A DNA stretch of 64,000 bases from Nymphalis io. Lineage: Eukaryota > Arthropoda > Insecta > Lepidoptera > Nymphalidae. The notes beneath the pieces were generated by a model that had not been told where the DNA came from, did not search any database, and was given only the letters and a program-made list of their open reading frames with translations. Of this stretch, positions 21,061 through 33,153 are shown piece by piece. Numbering within the stretch: the first letter of the stretch is position 1; the number at the start of each line of letters is the position of its first letter. Position numbers and translations under genes: made by a program. The stretch covers positions 11,547,001 to 11,611,000 of the forward strand of contig NC_065897.1 in the NCBI RefSeq assembly GCF_905147045.1, given 5' to 3'.

Positions 21061-22014
21061 CTTAAATTACAATTTAAAAAAAATACGTTTATCTTATTAA
21101 CGAAACTTTACGTTTTTTATGAGTTTTACTCCATATTTCGTTATTGGTTGCAATTTCCCGCCACGGTATACGAGTCGCTTTTACGCCCAAAGCAAGGCAA
21201 TATATGATTTACATTACAAGTCTGTTATTAAGATACAGGGTTAGATAGTGTGACTTTACTCTACCGGAAAATGCACGGATAAAGATACACTTCTGTAATT
21301 GTGGAGGTAAGGACTACTTTTTATAAATCAATTAATTAAGTCTGCACCTACACAAATAGAATTACTTGTTCACGCTACGGAGAAACTTATTATTAAAACG
21401 TGACCTTTTTCCATTTCATTAAGGAAATATTTATTCAGTATCCTTTCTTTAAGCCTCGCACTCAGGTGCGTGGTGTCTCAACTCAAATAGAAGCGACGAA
21501 ATTGAATAAGGAATTATAACTGCTTTTGTACAATTTCAAAACGGAAACCCAATGTTTGAATACAAACACGAGTATTGTGTTCAAATCTGTTTAAGTTAAA
21601 GATCTAAACACGAATACTGTAAAGTGATACTAATATTATAAATAGAAAATCTGTCAGTTTCTTTATTTCTTTTGTTATGCACTTAACGGCGATGATTTTA
21701 TATGACTTCTTCGCAATGATAAGATTTAATTTTGTGATTTTGAATTTTTTTAAGTAAAGAATATTCTTCGTTGATATACGACAATGTTGCAGATCTAAAG
21801 GTATTAGTAGCGACGGCCGGTATACTTATAAAGTTATCTGAACGTTTATTTTTCAAAATCCATTAATTAGCTACCAGTACTTATAAAAACGTGATATCCG
21901 CGACTTTTTTACATAAGTTACAGTAATCCCTTTTGAGATTAAGTTTTTTTTATCAATTTTATTTTATGAAATCGTATATCAATTTTATTTTAATAACTTA
22001 AGTAATGAGACAAG
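21061..22014. other. AT-rich stretch with a probable repeat X fragment
   Basis: ACTAATATTATAAATAGAAAATC at about 21628-21650 followed by CTGTCAGTTTC looks like the reversed end of repeat X. Nothing else supported. Confidence 0.35.
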
Positions 22015-22500
22015 ACAAACATCAAAGGCGTATAGCAGAACGTGTCGTACTAAAAGGGCCGTTAAATCGGTTACTCATATATGGAAAAGGCGTGACGACC
22101 AAGCATATTATCAAAGTGCTTAAGGAGCCGCTACATTATCTGATAAACTACAGCAAATGCAAGACAAAGAGGTAAAACGTTATGCTACTTTGAGAACACG
22201 GAAGGAAGTTCATACTGAACTACGAGTATCTCTCGCTGAACAAGCTATATGACAGTTTTCCTAATACCCTTACAGGGTATTCAATACACCTGAAGTCACA
22301 GAAAAATACCGATGTGTAGGTAGTAAAGCAAAGCATCCGTCTCATTACTCGGAAACTCCAAGAGGCTTTAAAAACTCTATATATATAAAGTGAATCGTCG
22401 CCTTTTAGTAAGAGTAGAATTATCAGGCAGTAAAATTTTTTCAAATAACGTATATTGAGACTGGCGTTCAAACCGTCGAACCGTTCAGACGTGTACGACT
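22015..22500 (+). pseudogene. Decayed protein-like stretch of unknown identity
   Basis: One plus-strand frame reads, between stops, a basic helical sequence (IWKRRDDQAYYQSA, then LSDKLQQMQDKEVKRYATLR, RTRKEVHTELRVSLAEQAI) for about 75 residues, followed by a less convincing stop-broken part. The composition (Lys, Arg, Glu, Gln, Leu) suggests a helical or coiled-coil protein, unlike random AT-rich translations. It could be an old transposon ORF or a host pseudogene. I do not recognise the family. Confidence 0.3.
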
Positions 22501-22723
22501 TAAATATTGTTATCAATGTTTCTTGTATGTTTTTTTCGAATACCCTCGCTTGTTTATTGGTTTTTCGTTGTTTTCTGTCATGACATTATATTAGCTTTAT
22601 GTATGCATTTTGTTTTTCGTCAATCGTTATTGGTTTTCTTGTTTGGTTATAAGTCTTTCGTAGACCTATTTTTGCTTGTTGTTGTCATTGTCGTTGTTGT
22701 TGATTGCCATATTTTTTTATTGT

Positions 22724-22905
22724 TGTTTTTTTTTATAGAATAGGAAGGCGGACGAGCATACCCATATGCTACTGATAGTCCTACCGATGGTAAGTGGTCA
22801 CCAAACGCCCTTAGACAATGGTATTGTAAGAAATGTCAACTATCGCTTACATAGCCAATGCGCCACCAACCTTGGGAACTAAGAATTTATGTCCCTTGTG
22901 CCTCT
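22724..22905 (-). mobile_element. SINE-B, 3' part, split by RTE copy B
   Basis: TTTTTTTTATAGAATAGGAAGG CGGACGAGCAT begins the reversed element. It runs to GTCCCTTGTGCCTCT, where RTE copy B is inserted, and the remainder resumes at 26081. Confidence 0.85.
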
Positions 22906-25900
22906 TGCTCTCCTCTTGCCGTGGAGTACCGGCTTAGAATAGTAATCCCCCAATCTCATCCCGTGGGTGTCGTAAGAGGCGACTGAGGGACGGGGAAAAG
23001 GGGGATGGGCAGCAGCGTCCCCCCTCCCATAAACATCTTACCCCCCTACTGCGCTCGCCAACACGCCTGCCCAGCGCGGCGAGTATGGGCAAACCCCTCC
23101 CTTAATGGCAGATGCGCCCAAAAAAAAGGCCCCCAGTTACCGGCAAGCCCGCTAGGCCCGACCAAGTTAGCGGTCGCGGTATCGGCTGGGCAGGGGGTGC
23201 TAAGAAGCACCGGTTCACGGCAGGCTACCGTATAAAACGACTGCAAATGGCAACGTATAATGGACGCTCGATGAGGCTGGACCATCACCTCGCCGAATTA
23301 GAAGTAGAGTTAAGTCATATAAACTGCCATATACTGGGGTTATCTGAAGTCCGAAGACAGGGGGAGGACACGATAACTCTAGAGTCCGGTAACTTACCCT
23401 ACTTCCGCGAAGGTGATAACCTTTCCCAGGGTGGTGTCGGTTTTCTAGTCAAAAAGGATCTCATTAGCAGCATTGTGGAAATCAGTAGTGTGTCGAACCG
23501 GGTAGCGTACCTTGTCCTAAAACTTTCCGAGAGGTAATCCCTGAAGATCGTACAGGTATATGCGCCAACTTCGACATACTCTGATGATGTGGTCGAAGCG
23601 ATGTAGGAGGACATCGCAAAGGCCCTCAACGACACCTCGAAGGCCCACTACAATGTTGTTATGGGAGACTTTAATGCTAAAGTGGGAGTACAAGATAGCG
23701 GTGAATCGAAAATCGGACCTTACGGCTTGGGCTGCAGAAATCACAGGGGGCAAATGCTGGTAAACTTTCTCGAAGCGCAGGGGCTCTTTTTGATGAATTC
23801 TTTCTTTCAAAAGAAGCCTCAGAGGAGGTGGACCTGGCGAAGCCCCGATAACGTGACAAAGAACGAGATAGACTTTATCATTTCGAATAAAAGGCACATA
23901 TTTAGAGATGTTTCAGTGATCAACAGGTTTAATACCGGAAGTGATCACCGCTTGGTTCGAGGCACTCTAAATATCAACTTAAAAGCCGAAAGATCGAGAA
24001 TGATGAGGTCTACTCTCCGACCTACCATGCTCCAAGCTGCTCAAGGCTCCGAAAAGTTCCAAATGGAACTTCAAAATCAATTCACCGCGTTGGAAACCAT
24101 AAGCAGCATTGATGAAAGAACCGACACGCTGGTCAAAATACTGAAAATAACATCCCGCAAGTGTTTTCCGCCACAGAGAAGAGACAACGTACCAAAACTC
24201 TCTGCTGAGACACTCGAGCTCATGAGAAAACGACGAGAACTACATCGTTTTTGTCAGATAAGGCCTTAAATCGAATAATAAAAACGCTGACGCGACGCGA
24301 TCTCCGACGCTCCAATACCCGTGCCATCAAGGCTGCGATTGAGCAAAATCGGGGATCGAAAGTGTTCGCTCACAAGTTTGGGAGGCCGCGTCTGACAAAA
24401 CTTAAAACTGAAAATGGTGGGGTCGTTACCTCTAGGCCTGAGATTGTCGGAGAAGTAGAGAGGTTTTATGGGCAGTTGTTCTCTTCAAGATCGGATAAAC
24501 CCGTGGGAATCAGTATTGATGACCAGCGCGCCCCTCTTATGCGCCATTACTCCGAGGAGCTCCCGGTCGTTGACCAAGGCGAGATTAGGGCGGCTCTAGA
24601 ACAGCTTAAAAACAACAAAGCTCCGGGAGATGACGGAATCACAACAGAGTTGCTTAAGGCAGGCGGGACTCCGGTCCTGAAAGAGCTAGCAATAATCTTT
24701 AATTCCGTCATCCAACATGGCAAGACCCCGGAAACGTGGAGCGGGAGTGAAGTGGTACTGTTTTTCAAGAAAGGTGATAAAACCCTCTTGAAAAACTACA
24801 GACCAATCTCCCTCCTGAGTCACGTGTATAAGCTGTTCTCAAGAGTCGTCACGAACCGTCTCGCCAGACGACTTGACGTGTTCCAGCCCCCAGAGCAAGC
24901 CGGCTTTTGATAAGGCTACAGCACCGTGGACCACATCCATACTGTTCGGCAGATTGTGCAGAAGACCGAAGAGTACAATCAGCCACTGTGTATGGCATTT
25001 GTGGACTACGAGAAAGCCTTCGACTCCATGGAAACCTGGGCAGTGCTCGACTCATTGCAGAGATGTCATATCGATTGGAGATATATCGAGGTACTGAGAT
25101 ATCTGTACAACGCCGCTACAATGACTGTCCACATCCAGGACTGTAAGACGAAGGCGATCCAACTGCGCAGAGGGGTGAGACAGGGGGATGTAATATCCCC
25201 GAAACTGTTCACCAACGCGTTGGAAGACGTTTTCAAGACGCTGGATTGGACTAGGTATGGAGTCAATGTAAACTGCGAGTACATCTCACACCTTCGATTT
25301 GCCGACGATATCGTCATCATAGCAGAGTCGCTGGAACAACTCACCGAAATGCTGCGTAGCCTAGGCGAGTCTTCCCGGTGTGTCGGTCTCGGTATGAACT
25401 TGGACAAGACCAAGGTCATGTTCAATAGGCATGTCGTGCCGGGACCGATATACGTCGAGGGGAAACCTCTCGAAGTTGTTAGTGAATATACCTACCTAGG
25501 ACAGATAATACAAGTCGGTAGGAACAACTTCGAGAAGGAAGCCGATCGAAGAATTCGCTTGGGATGGGCAGCATTTGGCAACCTTCGTCAAGTCCTCAAG
25601 TCGTCTATACCGCAATGTTTGAAGACGAAAGTCTTCAACCAATGCGTCTTACCTGCCATGACATACGGTGCCGAAACGTGGACACTAACTGGGGGACTTG
25701 TCCACAAATTCAAAGTCGCTCAGCGTGCTATGGAGCTCGGAGTATCTTTGAAGGATAAGATCAGAAATGAGATTATCCGGAAAAGAACCGGAGTCACCGA
25801 CATAGCTTGCAAAATTAGCAGGCTGAAGTGGCAGTGGGCTGGTCACGTATGTCGTAGGTCCGATGGCCGTTGGAGCAGACGAGTTCTAGAGTGGAGACCG

Positions 25901-26080
25901 CGAATCGGCAAGCGCAGCGTAGGGCGCCCTCCAGCCAGGTGGACCGACGACCTTAAGAAGGTGGCGGGCACCAACTGGATGCGGAAGGCGGAGGACAGGG
26001 AGCTTTGGCGCACCTTGGGAGAGGCCTATGTTCAGCAGTGGACAACGATTGGCTGTTGATTGATTTGATTGATTGATTGA
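22906..26080 (+). mobile_element. RTE LINE copy B, full length, inactivated
   Basis: The duplication TTGTGCCTCT occurs at 22896-22905 and 26081-26090, inside the interrupted SINE-B, which fixes the boundaries: 3175 bases. The 3' tail is (TTGA)n-like. The 5' leader contains CGTGGAGTACCGGCTTAGAA, shared with copy C. Confidence 0.93.
23104..26059 (+). pseudogene. RTE endonuclease-reverse transcriptase, multiple lesions
   Basis: The single ORF starts at ATGGCAGATGCGCCC. An APE-type endonuclease comes first (MATYNGRSM, LGLSEVRRQGE, VMGDFNAKVG, SDHRLVRGTL), then RT (NNKAPGDDGITTELLKAGG, FVDYEKAFDS, RRGVRQGDVISPKLF, LRFADDIVIIAES) and the RTE C-terminal region. Compared with copy C it has one extra A in the A run at about 23116-23123, TAA at 23535-23537, TAG at 23604-23606, a one-base deletion near 24245, TGA-TAA at 24908-24913, and a 9-base deletion near 25736 between GAGC repeats. 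From 24926 to the stop, 377 codons are open, including all later RT motifs. Several independent lesions show that it is inactive. Confidence 0.9.
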
Positions 26081-26222
26081 TTGTGCCTCTAATTACACTG
26101 GCTCACTCACCCTTCAAACCGGAACACAACAATCTCAAGTATTGCTGTTTTGCGGTAGAATATCTGATGAGTGGGTGGTACCTACCCAGACGAGCTTGCA
26201 CAAAGCCCTACCACCAGTAAAA
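26081..26222 (-). mobile_element. SINE-B, 5' part, after RTE copy B
   Basis: It continues TTGTGCCTCTAATTACACTGG through TATCTGATGAGTGGGTGG to CCCTACCACCAGTAA, the reversed start of SINE-B. Confidence 0.85.
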
Positions 26223-26228
26223 AAAGTT

Positions 26229-26332
26229 GTTGTTTTCCCCGTCTGTACTGGCCGTCATCGCGTTTGGACTCTACTATCACTTACCATCAGGTGGAGTAGA
26301 GTCATTTGCCCTCTCTGCGAATATAAAAAAAA
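26229..26332 (+). mobile_element. Jockey-type LINE 3' end fragment
   Basis: GTACTGGCCGTCATCGCG to GCGAATATAAAAAAAAA repeats the final 100 bases of the LINE at 49.4 kb. The tail hairpin (26268-26302) is intact except for one arm-adjacent change. It is a very short 5'-truncated insertion. Confidence 0.8.
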
Positions 26333-26334
26333 AG

Positions 26335-27135
26335 ACTCGGACAACGGAAGCGGTGGCCCAGGGGCAAGTGGTCCTGGCGATGTCGTTAGACGTTGCAACC
26401 TGCCTTTAACAGTCTCCCATTCGAGACGAGAGACCGCGGCGACCGTCCTGGGTCGGCGGATGTCGGGCGGATCAGAAGTCTAGCCCAGCAAGCCCTGATA
26501 GCCCAATGGGAAGAGGGCCTGGGGTCCCCCACAGCGGGCCTAGTGACAGTAGAGGCGGTACGTTGAGAACGTTGAGTCACTGGGTCAAAAGAAAACGAGG
26601 CACGCTCTCGTATAGGTTGACGCAGGTACTTACCGGACACGGCTGCTTCGATAAGTACCTGCACAAGATAGCGCGGCGGGAAATGTCACCTTCCTGCCAC
26701 GATTGTGGTGCACCAATCGACACGGCGCAACACACACTGGCATTCCCTGGTGGCAGATGTCAGCGAAGACCTCTTGTTGTATCATAATGTCATAATCAAC
26801 GCGATGCTCAGAAGCGCGGAGTGCTGTTCGGAAATGGTCTCTTTCTGTGAAAATGTGATGTCGCAGAAGGAGACCGTGGAGCGGGAGCGGGAAGAGAACG
26901 CCGCTGCAAACCTGCTCCGTTAAAGAAAACCGGGGAAAAGAATGAACCGCTATGCGCACCTTCTCCCTCCGCCGCAATAGGCGTTGCCGGGACTAGAGGG
27001 GTTCTCAGTACCCTGGTTATCCCCGTAGAGAATTGAGGCCGGATGCTACCATACTCCCCGGCCTCACATACTCCCCTACTGTTCCCGCGGGGGAAACGCG
27101 TAATGCGTTTTTAGAGCGTAAAAAAGAAAAAAAAC
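26335..27135 (+). pseudogene. R1-clade LINE, internally deleted
   Basis: It opens with an R1-like RT motif A segment (EAVAQGQVVLAMSLDVA, 26350-26400), then jumps to the C-terminal region: QALIAQWEEGL, VKRKRGTLSYRLTQVLTGHG, FDKYLHKIARRE, a zinc knuckle CHDCGAPIDTAQHTL, and VMSQKETVERERE. Most of the RT between these blocks is gone, and frameshifts separate the remaining parts. The 3' UTR (26925-27135) includes TTCCCGCGGGGGAAACGCG, a small hairpin, and an A-rich tail. R1-clade elements normally have two ORFs and an APE endonuclease; neither ORF1 nor APE is present. Confidence 0.75.
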
Positions 27136-28266
27136 TTATATTGAAAAATAATAAAACCCGGTTTTTCGAAAAGTGCATAAAAGATATTGCATTTAAAAAA
27201 AAACATCTCCCAAAGGCCGTAAATAAGAAATATTACCTCTAAACAAGAGGTCATAATAATTATAATATTCATTCTATATAATTATACATTTTACACGTAT
27301 TATAATAACACGAATTATAATAATAAGTAATAAATGTAACAGCATTCATTTATCAGTACATATACAACTTTAATAAAAAAAAATATTAAATACTTATTTC
27401 TGTGATATCGTTCTGCAAGCAACTCAACAATTTTTTTTATATTTCCTTATACTCCACTCAATTACATTATAGCCTACAAATACACAAAGTGGTATTATTT
27501 TGAAATATAAATTATATTAGGCTTATCAAAATAAAACCACAAGTTTTTGTAAATATCACAGAAAATAATAACACAATTATTAATCGACAGTAAGCTTAGA
27601 ACATTTATTTCGAAATTTACGTAAAAAATCTATTAATGCTAAATCAAAAATCATGAAAAAATTAATTTATTATTTCAATACCATTCATTTAATTTGACGA
27701 AAACGGAGTCAGAGTTTCTGACAAGTTAAAAAATAATCTATAGAAGAGTCCCTTTGTCGTCAACCTCAAGGACAAACCCAAGATATTTTTGTTCGCACTA
27801 ATTAAGTCACGATCGTCATTGCGTTTCTTCACTCGTTCCGCTCACAGGTAATCACGATTGGACGACATTAATTCAAAACTCGTGCCTCTTGAAGGATTGC
27901 TGACGTCCTCACTTGAGCACGTTGAAGTAAAGTGGCGTCTTGTAATATCTAAAATGAGCCATTAAAATAAAAGTAAAAAAGGTTGCAAAAAAAACAGTGG
28001 TTCTCGTCAATATCAAGGTTTACTGACATAATATTTCATGATTCAAATTTAGAATAAACATATTTTCAATTTTATTCTATATCATAATAACACTACAGAT
28101 AAAAGTGTATTTAAAACAAGTCAGAACTCAAGACTTTCTTTCGAATGTTTTTAAGAAAATCGGCATACTAACAGAGTATATTACAACAGTTAAAAGACGA
28201 GAAGCAAGGCTAGAAGTTAAAAAACACCGAGTTTCCATCTCTGCTAAATCAATTTAACCTGCCTTG
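27136..28266. other. AT-rich stretch with a GC-richer patch
   Basis: Nothing recognised. The patch at 27770-27950 (CACGATCGTCATTGCG, CGTTCCGCTCACAG) could be conserved non-coding DNA, but there is no support beyond composition. Confidence 0.35.
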
Positions 28267-28561
28267 GGTTTTTTTTATAGAATAGGAAGGCAGGCGAGCA
28301 TATGGGCCACCTGATGGTAAGTGGTCACCAATGCTCATAGACATTGGCATTGTTAAAAATGTTAACCATCGCTTACATCACCAATGCGCCACCAACCATG
28401 GGAACTAAGATGTTATGTCCCTTGTGCCTGTAATACCACTGGCTCACTCACCCTTCAAACCGGAACACAACAATACAAAGTACTGCTGTTTTGCGGTAGA
28501 ATATCTGCTGAGTGGGTGGTACCTACCCAGACGAGTTTGCATACAGCTCTACCACCAGTAA
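28267..28561 (-). mobile_element. SINE-B, near complete
   Basis: TTTTTTTATAGAATAGGAAGG to GAGTTTGCATACAGCTCTACC ACCAGTAA is the full reversed family sequence with few changes. Confidence 0.9.
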
Positions 28562-28929
28562 GATATTTGCTTCTATAATAAAACTGCAAATACTTTTAGC
28601 TTCGTAAATTAATAAATTAAAATATCATCATTAAGAAAAAAATATAAATAAAGCATGATAAAATATTATGAAGATGTTAAAATGTCAATCGTTGATTATC
28701 ATACAGGACAAATAATAAATTGATTGTATTTAAATAAAATACATTTGCAATTTATCCATCGACAAAGAGTAACTACTGGATTTTAATCGGGTATTCTGAG
28801 TTAAATTTAGAATTCCGAGCCATGGTAAGTTTTAAATTAATTTATTATTTTTAATTAATGACGAATTCAAATTCAGATAATTAAGAAACACTAATACTTG
28901 AATACTGTATATTTTGATTTGATATATAG
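28562..28929. other. AT-rich stretch, nothing recognised
   Basis: No feature supported. Confidence 0.4.
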
Positions 28930-28964
28930 ATATTTATGTTTGTATGTAGCCTCGATAAGGCTCA

Positions 28965-29050
28965 GAGCTTCAGAGCCTCCACATTCTGCATATCAGCGAT
29001 ACGCGCATAAGCAATAATAGATGTTACGCCGACGAAAGTCTTTACAGGTG
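28965..29050 (+). pseudogene. Short remnant of a Jockey-type RT
   Basis: CATATCAGCGATACGCGCAT continues to a reading H-I-S-D-T-R-I-S-N-N-R-C-Y-A-D-E-S, which aligns with HINDMLSLGNIHCYADDS of the Jockey-type copies. Only the surroundings of the catalytic box survive, with ADD changed to ADE. Confidence 0.5.
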
Positions 29051-29974
29051 ATGTTTTTCATAATCATTTGACATTTCTCGCACTGAAATGGAGAAAGCTA
29101 AAATAAAATGTTCGTTCAAAATCAAGACTTTCCTGGAGGACTTTGTTTATGCTAGACGTATTCTTGTCCAATTTAACTTCATGAGATACATATTTTCTTT
29201 TTTATATTATAGCACCGAAATTCCTGAAGATACTGCTTATTACTTTGCAACCTTCCGATTTTTAATAATAAAAAAATACTTTAAATGTGTTTTTAATTCT
29301 CTCGCTAGTGGAATCGGAGGCTGAGTGTAACATTCTTATTAAATTATTTTGAATGTATAACACGAAAGCAGTAGCTATGATTTAATATTATTACAAAAGA
29401 CTTTAAAACATGCTGTCAGGGGTTAAAAGTAATCTCTGCAAAATTATTGTCTACAAGATGAACGAGAAATGATAAGCCCGCGGCGGAGAGAATTTATTAA
29501 TTTTGTATTCTGCTTCACTCGGATTAAGTCTATGGTTGTTGTCTTATATAGGCTTGCACATAATATTCGCTTCTTATAACTGCATATTATATTATATATC
29601 CACCAACCCGCATTGGAGCAACGAGGTGAAATAAGTTCCGAATATTATACTTAAAATTATACGCAATGCTTAATCTTGGAATTTGGCTTCATAATGGAAA
29701 AATTGGATAAATTTATAGGTTATTTTATCATAACAAATATTACTTTTACTTAATTTCACTTTTAAATATTATGTTTACTGGTATAAAATTAAATTCGTTG
29801 AATTCAAACATATCAAGCAGCAAAACTATCGAATCGACTCGTTCCCTTTGAAAAAATGTTTTTTCATTTGTGGTATTTGATGCAAACTCATTGACTCGAA
29901 TAATTGGAAATGCATTTCAGTTCACAAATCTGTAAATGTAAATTATCTGTGAACAAAACCCTTTTTCACTTCGC
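29051..29974. other. AT-rich stretch with a SINE-A scrap
   Basis: CCACCAACCCGCATTGGAGC AACGAGGTGAAATAAG at 29600-29642 is a plus-strand SINE-A fragment. The 78-codon open frame at 29088-29324 has no recognisable domain. Confidence 0.5.
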
Positions 29975-30240
29975 TGGGTAATCGCCTTTACGCGTTTCAC
30001 CCACATGAAGCAGGAGCATATGTAGGACTCACCAGCATTGAGTATGACAAAGCTACTACCTACCGAAACAGCTGTGTCCGGTAAGAACCTGCATCAGCCT
30101 TAATATCAGCATGCTGCGTTTGCTCTCGACCCACCAAGATGGAGAAGGATCCCGTCCACTTCCGTCAGGCCTGCCGAAAGGGAACCCTTCCCACCACCGA
30201 ATGAGCCTCGCTAGGCCAGTGGCCTGACTCGCTCGCTATA
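29975..30240 (-). pseudogene. R1-clade LINE remnant, C-terminal region
   Basis: A GC-rich block in AT-rich DNA. One minus-strand frame reads S-K-R-S-M-L-I-L-R-L-M-Q-V-L-T-G-H-S-C-F-G-R, matching the R1-clade RLTQVLTGHGCFG motif seen at 26.6 and 47.15 kb. Flanking frames are stop-broken. No 3' UTR is recognised. Confidence 0.55.
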
Positions 30241-32464
30241 TATGCATACTTTTATATGCCCTATTAATGCCCTATTTTTAATTTAATAAACAGGAAAATA
30301 AATGATAGTTAACATAAAATATATTGTAGATTAATACGAAAAAAAATCGATTGTAAAATTAAAACAGTCTAATTTATTTACCTGCTCAAACTAAAATATA
30401 AGCCACATTTACTCACCTTGATTAACCAATTTATATTCTAAAAATATCTTTACACAATAATTTCCAAGGGAGATAAGACAATACCTACGGCGCTAGAGGC
30501 TACGACAGTCTTATACTACAGTCATAGTAAAATAGCATGTACCCGTTTGGTTTAAGGTGCATCGTATTTTGACATTGACATAGTGGGCTGATATCTATGA
30601 ATACCGTTCTAGTGTGTTATAAGAACCCTCAGCTGATCAAAGCCCCACCCTTGAATCAGCTATTTCATTTCAGACTCTGGTCGTAGGTAACATCGTGTAA
30701 GGGCAGCGTGTGTACTACATTTTTTAAATTCTAACCTTGTTATAAAATTGATGGCTATCAGAAATTAATTGTATAGTTGCTTTGTTTAAAAAATAATACA
30801 ACAACACTATTTTGCCCTCTAGTTTTGTATGTTTCGCTATTTTATTTAATTATTTACCTAAATTGCATTTAACTTTATATATTTCCTACTAGTACTACTG
30901 TTGAGTTATTTGGAAGAGATCCATAAAATCTTGTGTAACGCAACAATTTGTTAATCGTAAGCGATTTTCTGTATTGCAACATTGTAGTGTATAATTAATT
31001 TTATTAATAAAAATATGGATGTGGACTGTTATATATTTTTTTCAATAATGTTATATTTTTGTCACTCATTCATTACCCGGGCGACTGAGCTTCGCTCAGT
31101 TCTTATATGATTAGTTATATTTTTTTTATTTGTGGCAACATTGCGTTCTTTCAGGAAATACACACAGATATATAGACAAACCTTATCTAAATATCTGTTT
31201 GTCAGAGGTTCTATATACAATCCAACTCCAATTCAAAACAATGAATGTTATACATTTATGAATCAAACAAAGAATTACGATCGATTTTCAACCAATGGGT
31301 GACCATTAGTGATCGTTAATTGCTGATAAACATACATATCATGATACCTTTATCATGAGCCGTCACAGCTAAAAATAAATTATTTTCGAAATCAAAAGTG
31401 TTTTTTTGGACATAAAGTAGTTTATATAAATTTTAATAGCAAAACCGTAAATGTAATGTATGAAAATACGTTCATACATTTTTTTAAATAATAATTTTTA
31501 CAATTTATTTATTTCATTCTAATGTACGAGGTTGACAACCTCCTAATACGTTATAAAAACCTTTAGCAGGCCTAGCGAGGCCTTCGCTTTTATAACTAAC
31601 ATAAATTCTATATGCGAGAAATTGATATAAACATAAAGCAAGCAATGTAAATGTCAATGAGTAAATGTATATTGTAGAAACAGAGAGGAGACAGAAAATA
31701 TTTTTTTATCGAAAAGTAATGTAAAATAAATATGCACAAAAATCGTTGATAGCCGTCCTAAAAAATAGGCAATTTAAAATCTGCTTAATAGATAATAATT
31801 ATCAACCTTATAAGCTTTTATTTATGAGTACATACACATGATTATATATGACTAAGCAGAGCCTATCTGAATCGTGATATTTTTTCGTAGAAACAAATGA
31901 TTTTGATAAACAGCTCCAGAGGCAAACAATAATTTAGTACTATTTTTTATGTTTACAAAACTGAAGTGCAATAACTTACAATCACTTTATTGATTTGAAC
32001 TTTAATCTCTATCGATACATGAGCAAATCATATACTGAAATGTTCGCCTGCCCCCTAACCATGTAATCTGTTACAACCTATATTATTATGTCATTATTTT
32101 GTATAGAGCAACTTTAATTAAAAATATATTTTTAAATGTTTGCTGCATAAGAAACCACTTCTGACAGGATTAAACTCAGTTGTAGTCTAGTTTAGTGGAG
32201 CTTGACACAGCAAAATCGCTACTAATAACAATCTCTCCTTAATCCTATCTCCCGGAGTTCCAACAAACGATCCCACAGTTTTTATTGATTAAACTTTTTT
32301 TATACAATCATAAAATCAGGGATATTTAAATGTAACGAAGTGTACTATAGTTTATTCCTTTACAGGCACATATGATCATTGAAAAATTTCGATAAGCTTG
32401 TATTCTACAAATTCGCTGAATTCAAAAAAATACGAGTGATATTTACGTCTTGTTCTTACATTTC
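30241..32464. other. AT-rich stretch with a possible short repeat
   Basis: CCCGGGCGACTGAGCTTCGC TCAGTTC (31078-31105) forms an ACTGAGC/GCTCAGT stem around a TTC loop and may be part of a dispersed repeat. The segment 30480-30720 is somewhat GC-richer. No gene supported. Confidence 0.35.
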
Positions 32465-32790
32465 AGTAATGATGTCCTATTGGGCGTTCCACTCACAGTA
32501 ACCATTCTCAAGGGAGATTAGCAGACAATGTAGGACACATTATAGTGCTCACGTGTGTGCGCAAGGCACCGATACACTTTGAATCTCACAATCCGATGCG
32601 CCGGCTAAAACGACGTAACCTGTAATAGTTCAGGTGAAGGACAATAAGGCTTTACGTGGCTTGCAACCTCGAGACTCCGGGCTACTGAGACTTCTTCGGC
32701 AGCAAAACCCAGTATTTTTTTGTCGGCCCATTCTGGTGTTTGAATCCGGGCCTTCGGGCTGTCAGACCAACGACCACAACAATAAGATTT
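32465..32790 (-). mobile_element. SINE-C, diverged but long
   Basis: On the minus strand: a tRNA-like head TGGTCTGACAGCCCGAAGGC and CGGATTCAAACACC, then CTGGGTTTTGCTGCCG, GCAAGCCACGTAAAGCC and GCACTATAATGTGTCCTAC. The order matches 55589-55935. Confidence 0.7.
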
Positions 32791-33142
32791 TGTTAAACGG
32801 ACCTTTTTCTATCGCATATATTTTATTCAATGGGTGAGAGCTCTTAAAATTGGAAACAAACCTTTTTTCGATGTTTATGGAATACTTTGGTGAAATTCAC
32901 AAATGTATGCCGGTTTTCGTCTCGGGAGTACCCTGGGATGCGTTAGTTTTGGACCGATGTAAATAAGCCCGATAATTTATGTCGCTAAAACACTCTCCGG
33001 GATACATGGTTACATTCCGAAAATCATCCAAATAAAGCTTATATAATACCCTAAATTTGAAAACATGCGACGTCGTCTCTGTACACACAGATCTATATAC
33101 GTATTTTTTAAAAGAAAACAAACACCATTTTAAGTACAATTT
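32791..33142. other. Unassigned stretch
   Basis: An 80-codon open frame on the minus strand (32897-33139) has mixed composition and moderate GC, but no motif I recognise and no splice evidence. It may be chance. Confidence 0.3.
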
Positions 33143-33153
33143 TTAAATAATTT

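Noticed and set aside
23046..25425. Many antisense open frames across RTE copies A-D
   Set aside because: They are shadows of the RTE ORF on the opposite strand, recurring identically in each copy.
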